Source of the DNA: an uncultured bacterium
GTDB lineage: Bacteria > Verrucomicrobiota > Lentisphaeria > Victivallales > UBA1829
Reading direction: 5' to 3'
Assembly: GCA_900548385.1 (NCBI GenBank)
Contig: URKJ01000011.1
Location: 45,913-109,912, forward strand
DNA length: 64,000 nucleotides
Positions 35,274 through 44,300 of this stretch are shown here, one piece after another (the first letter of the stretch is position 1; every line of letters begins with the position of its first letter). Made by a program: the position numbers and the translations under genes. The notes beneath the pieces were generated by a model. That model was not told the origin of the DNA, ran no database searches, and worked only from the letters and a program-made list of their open reading frames with translations.

Positions 35274-37100
35274 ATGCCAAAAAAAATCAAATTCATGGAC
35301 TGCTCTTTCCGTGACGGATTCCAGTCATGCCTCGGCGCACGTGTCAAAACCGATGATTTCCTCCCCGCTCTCGAAGCCGCTGTCAAAGCCGGCATCAACC
35401 ACATCGAAATCGGCGGCGGCGCACGCTTCCAGAGCCTCTATTTCTACTGCCAGGAAGACGCCTTTGAAATGATGGACAAATGGCGCGCGACCGTCGGTCC
35501 CAACGTCAACCTCCAGACCCTCTCCCGCGGCGTCAACGTAGTCGGTCTCTCCTCCCAGTCCAGCGACATTATCGACCTCCACGCCAAGCTCTTCAAAAAA
35601 CACGGAATGACCACCATCCGCAACTTCGATGCTCTCAATGACGTCCGCAACCTCGACGTCTCCGGGAAAGCCATCGCAAAATACGGACTCAAACATCAGG
35701 TCACCGTCACCATGATGGGACTCGCTCCGAACCTGAACGAATCCTATGCGCACACCCCGCAGTTCTACATCGACCGCCTGAAAGAGATCCTCGCCAGCGA
35801 TATTCCGTTTGACAGCGTCGCATTCAAAGACGCTTCCGGAACCTCCACCCCGGCGACGGTTTACGAAACCATCAAAATGGCGCGCGCCCTGATCGGAAAC
35901 GACAAAGAGATCCAGTTCCATACGCACGACACCGCCGGAATGGCTGTCTCCTGCAACATGGCGGCGATCGAAGCCGGCGCCGACGTCATCGACCTCGCAA
36001 TGGCTCCCCTCTCCGGCGGAACCTGCGAAGCCGACATTCTCACCATGTATCAGCGCCTCCGCGGCACGGACTACACCCTCGACATTGATCCCGAAAAGAT
36101 TCTCAGCGTCGAAAAAATCTTCAAAGATTGCCTCAAAAACTACTTCATGCCGCCGGAATCCATGCAGGTTTCCCCGGAAATCATCTTCAGCCCGATGCCG
36201 GGCGGCGCCCTCACGGCGAACACCCAGATGATGCGCGACAACAACTGCCTCGACAAATACGACGCCTGTATCGCGGAAATGCGCGAAGTCGTTGCCAAAG
36301 GCGGTTTCGGAACCTCCGTCACCCCGGTTTCCCAGTTCTACTTCCAGCAGGCGTTCCGCAACGCTGTCATGGGCAAGAACGCCGACGGTTCCTGGAAGCT
36401 CGACCCGAATGGCTACGGCAAAATGGTTCTCGGCTACTTCGGCAAAACCCCGGTCGCCCCGGACCCGCAGGTCGTCAAATGGGCTTCCGAACAGCTCGGT
36501 CTTGAACCGACCACGAAATCCGTTGTCGAACTGAACGACGCCAATCCGGCGCTCGGCATCAAGCCCGCAACCGAAACGCTCGAAAAGAACAACCTCCCTG
36601 TCACCGATGAAAACATCTTCATCATCGCAGCTTGCGGCGACAAGGGACTCGCATACCTCAAGGGCGACCGTCCGCTCGGCATCCGCTACAACGAAGAGAA
36701 GAAAGCCGCTCCCGCCGGCAAACTTCCCGCGGCTTACACCGCCACCGTCGAAGGCAAGTCCTTCAACGTTCAGGTCGTTTCCGAAGACACCGTCACCGTC
36801 AACGGCAAGACTTTCAAGGTCAATGTTGCAACCGGAGCCGCTGCTGCCGCTCCGAAAGCCGCTGCTGCCGGTTCCGGCAAGTCCTATGAAGTCACCACCC
36901 CGCTTCCGGGCACCGTGATCCGCACCTCCGTGGAACCGGGCGATGAAGTCGAAGCAGGCGATGAACTCATGGTCGTGGAAGCCATGAAGATGGAAACTCC
37001 GATCAAGGCGGAAAAAGCCGGAACGGTCGTGGAGTTCCTCGTCAATCCGAAAGACGTAATCACTGCCGGACAGGCGATCGTTGTCATCGAGGAGAAGTAA
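35274..37100 (+). CDS. oadA: Oxaloacetate decarboxylase alpha chain, biotin-containing
   Basis: 608 residues. N-terminal carboxyltransferase (TIM barrel): FMDCSFRDGFQSCLGARV, AFKDASG with the catalytic Lys region, and the metal site FHTHDTAGM. A conserved carboxyltransferase C-terminal domain follows (FSPMPGGALTANTQM, GYFGKTPVAPDP). After an Ala/Pro-rich linker (about 515-535) comes the biotinyl domain with VVEAMKMETPI, the biotinylated residue being Lys572. Transfers carboxylate from oxaloacetate to biotin, then to the beta subunit. Starts 34 nt after oadG and ends 3 nt before oadB. Confidence 0.95.
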   Translation: MPKKIKFMDCSFRDGFQSCLGARVKTDDFLPALEAAVKAGINHIEIGGGARFQSLYFYCQEDAFEMMDKWRATVGPNVNLQTLSRGVNVVGLSSQSSDIIDLHAKLFKKHGMTTIRNFDALNDVRNLDVSGKAIAKYGLKHQVTVTMMGLAPNLNESYAHTPQFYIDRLKEILASDIPFDSVAFKDASGTSTPATVYETIKMARALIGNDKEIQFHTHDTAGMAVSCNMAAIEAGADVIDLAMAPLSGGTCEADILTMYQRLRGTDYTLDIDPEKILSVEKIFKDCLKNYFMPPESMQVSPEIIFSPMPGGALTANTQMMRDNNCLDKYDACIAEMREVVAKGGFGTSVTPVSQFYFQQAFRNAVMGKNADGSWKLDPNGYGKMVLGYFGKTPVAPDPQVVKWASEQLGLEPTTKSVVELNDANPALGIKPATETLEKNNLPVTDENIFIIAACGDKGLAYLKGDRPLGIRYNEEKKAAPAGKLPAAYTATVEGKSFNVQVVSEDTVTVNGKTFKVNVATGAAAAAPKAAAAGSGKSYEVTTPLPGTVIRTSVEPGDEVEAGDELMVVEAMKMETPIKAEKAGTVVEFLVNPKDVITAGQAIVVIEEK

Positions 37101-37103
37101 TCC

Positions 37104-38930
37104 ATGTTTTCACGGATCAAAACATACGCAATCGCGTTGGCGATGATGGCGTTTACCGCGTCGGTCGTCGCGCAGGCGAAATCGGCGACGGTTTCCACCG
37201 ATGTGAAGTCGAACACCGTCAAAGTCCAGATCATAAAAACGGGGGCGGCAAATGCCGTCTCCAAAACCGATAAGAGCCAGAAGCTCTCCTATGACCCCAA
37301 AGCGGTTCTCGCTCAGGACAAGGATATGGGTATCGGCATCCCGCTCGCAAGCCTTCCGAAACTCGGAAAGTACAAAAAGAGCGAGCTCGACATGACCAAA
37401 TGGCAGTTCATGCCCGAATACGAAGATGAAGTCTTCGAATGGTACAAACTGCCCGACGGCCGTTACGCAATGCTCTACAAAGAGAGCAACAAGCCGGCGA
37501 CCATCTACTCGGTCTCCATGCAGGAGCGCCAGAAGATCACTCCGGGACGCGAAATCATGGTTCTCAATATCCCCGGACGCAGCAAGGCGAAAGTCAAGAA
37601 CATGGGCAATTTCCTGCCTCTTGAACTCAATCCGGCTCTGATGGCTTCCGGCACGATCATTCCGGGAGAAATTCTCGCCTACATGGCTCCGGAACTGCTC
37701 GTTCACGACTCCGTGTCGCAGGACGGCAAAAAGCTCAAGCCCCTGCCGGGCATGGGACAGATGTTCTTCGATCTTTGGACCAGTACCGGAATCTACGACA
37801 TCATTCAGCAGACCTCCGCGAATTTCAGCGAAACCTGGATTCTCGGTCTCGGTCGCGTACTGATGATGCTTGTCGCCCTGGTGCTCCTCTACCTCGCGGT
37901 ATTCAAGGAATTTGAGCCTCTGCTGCTTCTGCCGATCGGCTTCGGCGCGATCCTCTCCAACATCCCGCTCGCCGGCATCTCCGGTCCGGACGGTCTGCTT
38001 GGAATGGTCTATAACGTCGGTATCGAATCCGGCGTGTTCCCGCTGCTGATCTTCATGGGCGTCGGCGCAATGACCGACTTCGGTCCGCTGATCGCAAATC
38101 CGAAAACCGCCCTGCTCGGCGGCGGCGCTCAGCTCGGCATCTTCACCGCTCTGCTTGGCGCTCTGATTCTTGCCAAATGCGGCATCGAATTCGATATCAA
38201 AGACGCGGCGTCCATCGGTATCATCGGCGGCGCGGATGGCCCGACCTCGATCTTCCTGACCTCGCGTCTCTCTCCGAAACTGCTCGGTGCGGTTGCGGTC
38301 GCGGCATACTCCTACATGGCTCTTGTGCCGATCATCCAGCCCCCGATCATGCGTATTATGACGACAAAATCGGAGCGTCTGATTCGTATGAAACAGCTTC
38401 GTACCGTCTCCAAACTGGAAAAAGTCTGCTTCCCGCTTCTCATCACGTTCCTCTGCGCATTCCTGCTCCCCGATGCAGCCCCGCTGATCGGTATGCTGAT
38501 GCTCGGAAACTTCATGAAAGAAGTCGGTGTGGTTGACCGTTTGAGCGACACCGCTCAGAATGCGCTGATCAACATCGTGACGATCTTCCTCGGTCTTTCG
38601 GTCGGTTCGAAACTCTCCGCGGATCAATTCCTCAGCATCCAGACGCTGGGTATTCTGATCCTCGGCTGTGTTGCGTTCTGTGTCGGAACCGCGGGCGGTA
38701 TCATTCTTGCGAAAATTCTGAACCTCTTCTCGAAAGAAAAGATGAATCCGCTGATCGGTGCGGCGGGAGTTTCCGCAGTCCCGATGGCGGCGCGAGTCGT
38801 CAACAAAGTCGGTCTCGAATACGATCCGCAGAACTTCCTTCTCATGCACGCCATGGGACCGAACGTTGCGGGTGTGATCGGTTCGGCTGTTGCAGCCGGT
38901 GTGCTTCTCAAAGCGCTCGGCGGACTCTGA
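37104..38930 (+). CDS. oadB: Sodium-pumping oxaloacetate decarboxylase beta chain with exported N-terminal extension
   Basis: 608 residues, far longer than the usual 375-435. The OadB core begins near residue 220 (MFFDLWTSTGI) and has FEPLLLLPIGFGAILSNIPLAGIS, the hallmark GGADGPTSIFLTSRLSP (about 375) and NPLIGAAGVSAVPMAARV; it decarboxylates carboxybiotin and exports Na+. In front lies a signal peptide (MFSRIKTYAIALAMMAFTASVVAQ) and about 195 residues of predicted periplasmic sequence rich in Lys (KWQFMPEYEDEVFEWYKLPDGRYAMLYKES, ITPGREIMVLNIPGR). The extension is in the same frame with no internal stop and no separate start signal is required, so it looks like a real fusion. Function of the extension is unknown. 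Confidence 0.92.
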   Translation: MFSRIKTYAIALAMMAFTASVVAQAKSATVSTDVKSNTVKVQIIKTGAANAVSKTDKSQKLSYDPKAVLAQDKDMGIGIPLASLPKLGKYKKSELDMTKWQFMPEYEDEVFEWYKLPDGRYAMLYKESNKPATIYSVSMQERQKITPGREIMVLNIPGRSKAKVKNMGNFLPLELNPALMASGTIIPGEILAYMAPELLVHDSVSQDGKKLKPLPGMGQMFFDLWTSTGIYDIIQQTSANFSETWILGLGRVLMMLVALVLLYLAVFKEFEPLLLLPIGFGAILSNIPLAGISGPDGLLGMVYNVGIESGVFPLLIFMGVGAMTDFGPLIANPKTALLGGGAQLGIFTALLGALILAKCGIEFDIKDAASIGIIGGADGPTSIFLTSRLSPKLLGAVAVAAYSYMALVPIIQPPIMRIMTTKSERLIRMKQLRTVSKLEKVCFPLLITFLCAFLLPDAAPLIGMLMLGNFMKEVGVVDRLSDTAQNALINIVTIFLGLSVGSKLSADQFLSIQTLGILILGCVAFCVGTAGGIILAKILNLFSKEKMNPLIGAAGVSAVPMAARVVNKVGLEYDPQNFLLMHAMGPNVAGVIGSAVAAGVLLKALGGL

Positions 38931-38951
38931 TCCGTTCCCACAGCATCTCTT

Positions 38952-38977
38952 GGCGGGACTCCGGTCCCGCCTTTTTT
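38952..38977 (+). terminator. Rho-independent terminator after oadB
   Basis: 8-bp stem GGCGGGAC / GTCCCGCC with a TCCG loop is followed by six T. The following stretch to 39122 is AT-rich and holds no recognised gene. Confidence 0.9.
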
Positions 38978-39122
38978 ATGCCCATTGATATTGTCGCAAA
39001 ACCAGCCCGTTCCCGTTTCTTTTTCTAATTTTTCCCGCCATTTTGCAAACTATATACCTTGAATTCATTATAATATATTGACTTTACTGATCCGCGTAAA
39101 TGCTTTATTACTTAAAAATAAA

Positions 39123-39171
39123 CAGTATTGAATCCAAGCGGGAAATTAATCCCTGCTTGGATTCAATACTG
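39123..39171 (-). terminator. Long 17-bp hairpin, terminator of the minus-strand operon
   Basis: Perfect 17-bp inverted repeat (arms 39123-39139 and 39155-39171), with a further GGGA/TCCC pairing inside the loop. On the minus strand it is followed by TTTATTTTTAAG, giving a terminator for the operon ending at 39278. The stem is unusually long and AT-rich for this window's terminators. Confidence 0.7.
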
Positions 39172-39199
39172 CGAGTATGCTCTTTATGTTTTCTCTGCG

Positions 39200-39277
39200 T
39201 CAAGACTTGAAAAGTTCATTCTCTTTCAGAACGTGTACGGTCCGGAACGCGCCAAAACGGGCCTGCATCCTTCCGTG
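39200..39277 (-). pseudogene. 3' remnant of a GH127-like gene
   Basis: Directly after the TGA of the preceding gene and in the same frame, 25 codons can be read that end RMQARF..LKENELFKS before a stop. They closely resemble the last 22 residues of the GH127-like protein encoded at 45975-47609 (RMQTYF..LKEDELFKH), and the DNA of the two tails is also clearly similar. The rest of that gene is absent here. This points to a deleted or recombined GH127 paralogue whose tail and terminator survived. Confidence 0.65.
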
Positions 39278-41311
39278 TCAAACGTTCCGGAGCGCGGCAT
39301 AATAAAGCGACCAGTCCTGATCGTTTGCCCAATCGTCGAACCGTTCTCCGGGAATTGTTCCGAGAGGGATTCCGCCGCGGACGCCGCCATCGGACGAATG
39401 CGCCTCTATCCGGCGTGGCATCAGATAGCCTGCTGCGCCGAATCCGGTTTCATCGTAGACGCAGAGACAATTCCGCAGAATGTTTTTCCCGACAGGGAAA
39501 TACCGTTCGTCCCCGGTTTCTTCGCCGAGAAGGAAGTACATTTCTCCGCACAGCGCACAGAGCCACTGGGGCATCGTGTCGCCGAAGCTCCTTATTTTCC
39601 CGAACCAGAACAAATCCCAATAGCGTACTCCGAGATTGTTTGTGTGATAATCCGGCTGCTGTCCGCGGAACGCTTCCGAATTTCGGAGTAATTTCAGCGA
39701 GGCCGCGAGATACACCGGATTTTTCGTCAGGCGGTGCGCGTGACACAAACTGATGATCTTGAGATAAAACTGCGCCTGCGTATAGGAAACCTCTTCCGAG
39801 AACATGGCGTCCCCGGCTGCGAGAACACGGTCCGCGTTGTGAATCACCGCGCGGGAAAGTTTTTCGGCCAGATCATTTTTATTCCGCTTTTTCAGACATT
39901 CAATGATCCGGACGTCCTCCACACAGGGGGATTCCTGCCGGCGGCTCTCAATCATGCTGTAATAGGAAAGCATGATTCCCGCCGCGTATTCAAGACATTT
40001 GTCATCGTGAAACGCGAGATGACATTCCAGGAAGAAATCCGCCATCCACGGATAGTTGTAGGCGCGTTTCCAGCGAGAATCGCGCATTGCGCCGTTGAAC
40101 ACCGTCATGGTTTCGGAATCGAAAAGTTCGCGTTCGACGTAATTCCGGTATTGCCTCAGCGATTCGGCAAGAGCCTCATTTCCCTCCTCCGGACTGCGTT
40201 GCAAAGCCATGGCAACAACCGCACCCATGGCAAGCCGTTCCCGCGCGGAGTTGTGATCGTAGGAGGAAACAGAAAAATACCTGCGGCGGGAAATGCGGTC
40301 ATAGATCAGATATGCACCGTCCAAATGACTCCCCTCCATGCGGTATTGCTGTTTTTCCGCAATGAATCCGACCCTGCGTTTCAGGATTTCCTCCACTGGA
40401 CTGATAACGTTGATTCGCATACGCGTTTTTCGTTCGTCCACGAAGATCTGGAATTCGCGTTCTCCGGCGGAAGACGCGGTCCACTGCCACCGGATATTTT
40501 TCCCGTCTTTCCGGTATGGGATTTTGTCTCCGTCAAGTTCAATAGAAACGAACTCCGGTTCGAATGCGGTTTCAAGAACGCCGCACATCGTTTCCCCGGG
40601 ATAAAGTGTGTACCGGTCGGCCCGGGCGAATATGGCGCGCGGACTCCATTCGATCAGGTGTTCATCGGGCTTTTCTTTGGAAAAGCCGTAAACGAACGTA
40701 AAGGAAAGTGAAGTCCCGGGCATGATGATGCAATCCTCCGGGTGGAGGACGACCGCGCCCCGGTAATGACTGGCCGCAACGTTGTTTCCCGGCACATCGG
40801 CGTTATAATCAATGCTGTAATTGGCGAAACGTCCTTCGACGATCATACAGACGAGACAGGTCCGGGTTCCGTCCGGCTTCGCGGAGTAGATCCATGAAGC
40901 GTCTCCGCCGCACCACACATGGGAGATGCACGAATCGGACAGTATCCCGGGCCGCTGATCGAAATTACAACTGTACGGGAAATGAATTCCGGAAGAATCC
41001 CCTGTCAGGAAATATTCGAGTTTCCCGGCATTTTCGATGCGGTATTTTTCGATATATTTTCCGTTTGAAACGCTTTTTTCGATAACGAGATTCAGGAAAT
41101 CGGCGCGGTTGATTCCGGAAACGATGACGGAATTTTCCTTTTTTTCGACGGATTGAATTTCAAAACCGTCCGTGTGCCCCCAGTTTGAATTTCCAAGAAT
41201 CCAGTTCATCCCGGATTCATCCGCCGGATTCCGGATCAAAGTTGTATATCCTGTTCCGGCATCCACGGCGACGCTGATTTTTCCATCCTCTAAAACGATT
41301 GCGTGTTCCAT
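39278..41311 (-). CDS. Uncharacterised carbohydrate-active protein, possible (alpha/alpha)6 barrel
   Basis: 677 residues from the ATG at 41311 (MEHAIVLEDGK), which has an AAGGCAAGG site upstream; no signal peptide. The first 300 residues are beta-rich (VAVDAGTGYTTLIRNPADESGMNWILGNSNWGH.., FDQRPGILSDS), the rest helical with repeated aromatic helices (YNYPWMADFFLECHLAFHDDKCLEYAAGIMLSYYSMIE, PVYLAASLKLLRNSEAF, MPQWLCALCGEMYFLLGEETGDERYF), suggesting a six-hairpin glycosidase or lyase-like fold. I do not recognise a defined family or catalytic pair. It is the last gene of the prepilin / GH-CBM operon and its stop directly adjoins a GH127 remnant. Confidence 0.6.
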   Translation of the reverse strand: MEHAIVLEDGKISVAVDAGTGYTTLIRNPADESGMNWILGNSNWGHTDGFEIQSVEKKENSVIVSGINRADFLNLVIEKSVSNGKYIEKYRIENAGKLEYFLTGDSSGIHFPYSCNFDQRPGILSDSCISHVWCGGDASWIYSAKPDGTRTCLVCMIVEGRFANYSIDYNADVPGNNVAASHYRGAVVLHPEDCIIMPGTSLSFTFVYGFSKEKPDEHLIEWSPRAIFARADRYTLYPGETMCGVLETAFEPEFVSIELDGDKIPYRKDGKNIRWQWTASSAGEREFQIFVDERKTRMRINVISPVEEILKRRVGFIAEKQQYRMEGSHLDGAYLIYDRISRRRYFSVSSYDHNSARERLAMGAVVAMALQRSPEEGNEALAESLRQYRNYVERELFDSETMTVFNGAMRDSRWKRAYNYPWMADFFLECHLAFHDDKCLEYAAGIMLSYYSMIESRRQESPCVEDVRIIECLKKRNKNDLAEKLSRAVIHNADRVLAAGDAMFSEEVSYTQAQFYLKIISLCHAHRLTKNPVYLAASLKLLRNSEAFRGQQPDYHTNNLGVRYWDLFWFGKIRSFGDTMPQWLCALCGEMYFLLGEETGDERYFPVGKNILRNCLCVYDETGFGAAGYLMPRRIEAHSSDGGVRGGIPLGTIPGERFDDWANDQDWSLYYAALRNV

Positions 41312-41390
41312 AAGCCTTGCCTTTTTTTGAGGTTTCAATAAACATATCCGTTTCCATAACTTGCAGGAAAGCCGGTGTCATAATTTTCAA

Positions 41391-44300
41391 TCACCGTTTC
41401 ATCAGTATGAAATCCATCCAGAGGAACGGCATCTTGACATTGCCGATTCCGTCCGTCAGCTCCAGGAAGCCGACGCGTTCGCGTCCGTTGGAAAGATTCA
41501 ACAGAACGCCCGTGCGCATGGAGGAGCCCGCCTGAAGCTTGAACGGGCTGACGGCAAGACGCGGGAACGCTGCCTCGTACACTACACGGTCCGGATATTT
41601 CCGTATCGTACAGACGATGTCTTTCACAACACCGACCGGTTTGGTCAGGCTGTCATAGCTGGAAGCGGAGGATTTGCGGCGGTATACGGTCGCTTTTCCA
41701 TCGCAGAGGCCGAAGTCGTATTCGAAATCGTCATCCGCAAGTTTCATGGCTCCGGGAAGCGCATTTTTCATGGTGTCGAATCCGAACTGGAAACCATCGG
41801 CTGTGAAAAGTTTGGATGGAATATTCGCGCTGAATATTTCCGGTTTGAACACCTCCGCGGCGAAATATAGATAGTTGCAGTTCCATGCGAAACGGATATC
41901 CGCCTTGACGGAATCCTCTTTCGCGCCCCATGAGGGTGATTTCCAGCGGGCATTTTTACGGTCGAGACGTATTTTCCGCGCATTCGCCGGCCAGTCGGAA
42001 AGATCGCCGTCAATCTTGACAGGACGTTCTGCTTCCGGCACGAGGATCGCGCGGAGGCTCTCTTCCAAGACAGTCGTTTTCATTCCGGGAGAATTCAGCG
42101 CGATTTTGATTTTCCGGTCGGAAATACCGATACTTCCTTTTTTCAGAGAAAACACGGCGCGAACGGACTCCTCCGAGGCGATCCGGTCGAATTTTCGGAC
42201 AGAATCCCCGGAGACAATATCCGGAGTCTCAATCGACAGCGTACAGGAAGCCGGGGCGCCATTCGGGTTGCGGACAATAACGGCAAACTCTTTTTCCCCG
42301 GTAACCGCGAACGAAACATCGAAACTTTTGCTGTTTGATTCATTGCGGATACCGCGAACGAGAAGTTTTTCAAACTCGGCTGCAGAAAGCGCACTGTCCA
42401 AATAACGGGGATACGCATTCAGAAAGAAAGAATCCGTTTTCATGGAAGAGCCCATGAAATCGTATCCGGTCATGGAAGAGGCGTCCGCCTGAGGAAAGCG
42501 GATTTTAACCGGTTTTCCAATCCATTTCCAGATAACGGCAGTGCGTTTTTCCCCGTGATCGAAAATATAGCAGCGGTAATCGGAACCGAAACGAACGCGG
42601 CGGACGATCTTCGCTTCCTCAAGACGGTCGATGAGGGCGCGCATCGCATACATAGTCGGTGTCGGAACGGGCGTTCCGTTGTTCGCGCCATTCCCCCGGA
42701 ACATTACATTGTAAACCGTTCCGGGATGCCATGCGCTAAAAACGAACTGCATATAGCGCTCGGTTCCTCCGGCGAAACTCTGAAGAATATTGCGAACGTC
42801 AAGAGCACACTGCTGGCGTGAAAAATCATCAATCCGGTTCTCGGGAAGAACGGCTTCATTGCAGCGTCCTGCCTCGGAAGCGTAATGCGGAAGACCTTTT
42901 TTATAACGGTCGATCACTTTACGCCAGGTTTGGCATTCGAGCGCGTAATCAGGCGTTTCGGGCGATCTGCGGTAAGGATGCTCCGTCACCGCATCAAGAT
43001 ATTTCGCCCCGCCGAGCGCCAGAACGCTTTCGGTCCACGCGAGGTCCGTGCCGCAGGAAGCAGGACCTGCGATCTTCGCTTCCGGATCAATCTTCCGGAC
43101 GGTTTCGGAAAGAATGCGGATAGCCTCCACGTTCGACTTCGGATTCAGGGAGGGAATCAGATTCGCTTCGTTGATTGATTCGTAATATTCGATTTTTCCC
43201 TTGAGTTTTTTTACAGCTTCAGCAAGACGCTTTTTGTAATCGTCCGTTTTCGTCAGGATATCCACTCCATAACAGGCAATCATGACGCGAACCCCGGCAC
43301 GGTGAAACGCTTCGGCGGCATCGAAGGTGGTGACATCGTTGCCCCACGCATACGGAGTCAAAGGGTTCCAGCCGATGCGGACCGCGCCGATGCGGAAATC
43401 CGTGTAATACGGCATGATGAGATTCGTATTCTGCATGGCCCCCAGCTCAATGCCGACGCGGGGCGTCGGTTTGCCGCCTTTGTTGAGGATTCCAGCATAA
43501 AACACGGCTGAGTACGCTTTTTCCGGAGTACGCAGGGAAACAACCGCGTTGAATGCGCCGCGAAGTCCGGCAGGCGGAACAATGACAATATTTTCATTCC
43601 GGAGTTCATTCGGATCGAATGAACGTTTTCCGAAAGACTTTTCCGCGATTTTTCTTCCTTCAAAGTTCAAAATTTCATAAACGAGTTCCCCTTCCATTTT
43701 CGTTGTTCCGAGATGGTTGTATTGAAGTGCGATCCGGATCGGGTCTCCAGCAAAGTAATAGGATGACTGGCGGTCCATCGTTCCCGAAAGGTTCATAACG
43801 TCCGGCGCGGAATCCTTTGTATGTCCGCCGAAATAGTATGCGGCGTCATCGACATAGAGAGATCCTTTTCCGGAGAGTCTAATACTCGGTGAAATCTTGT
43901 TGTATTCCGCCCCCTGTGCCGTGATAATACCGGGATGAACGGAAAGTCCCGGCGCTTTTTCACCCCATGACGGAACAAACATTTCATAGCGTTTCCATTC
44001 CGTTCCGACACGGACACGTTTGGAAACTCCGGTTCCGCCGTTCAAACCGAGCGAGAAAATGGCATCCACAGGACGGGCGGCTTTCAGCCATGCTGAAAAC
44101 GCAACGGGCGAACCCGGTTTCACTGGAACCGGAGCGAATGAAATTCCCGGCGCATAAGCGTCATGGCGTCCGTCCCAATCAATTTGAAAAGAGAATTTGC
44201 CGGTATGCTTTTCCGCATCTGTGACGGAGATTTTCTTGCCTTCGCCGACAAATTTTTTGCCCTGATAGTCACGGTACTCCCCCGTATGGGCCAGCGTCAT

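Noticed and set aside
39128..39691. Plus-strand frame after the oadB terminator
   Set aside because: Begins within the hairpin region and runs opposite the 39278 gene; no motif or ribosome site.
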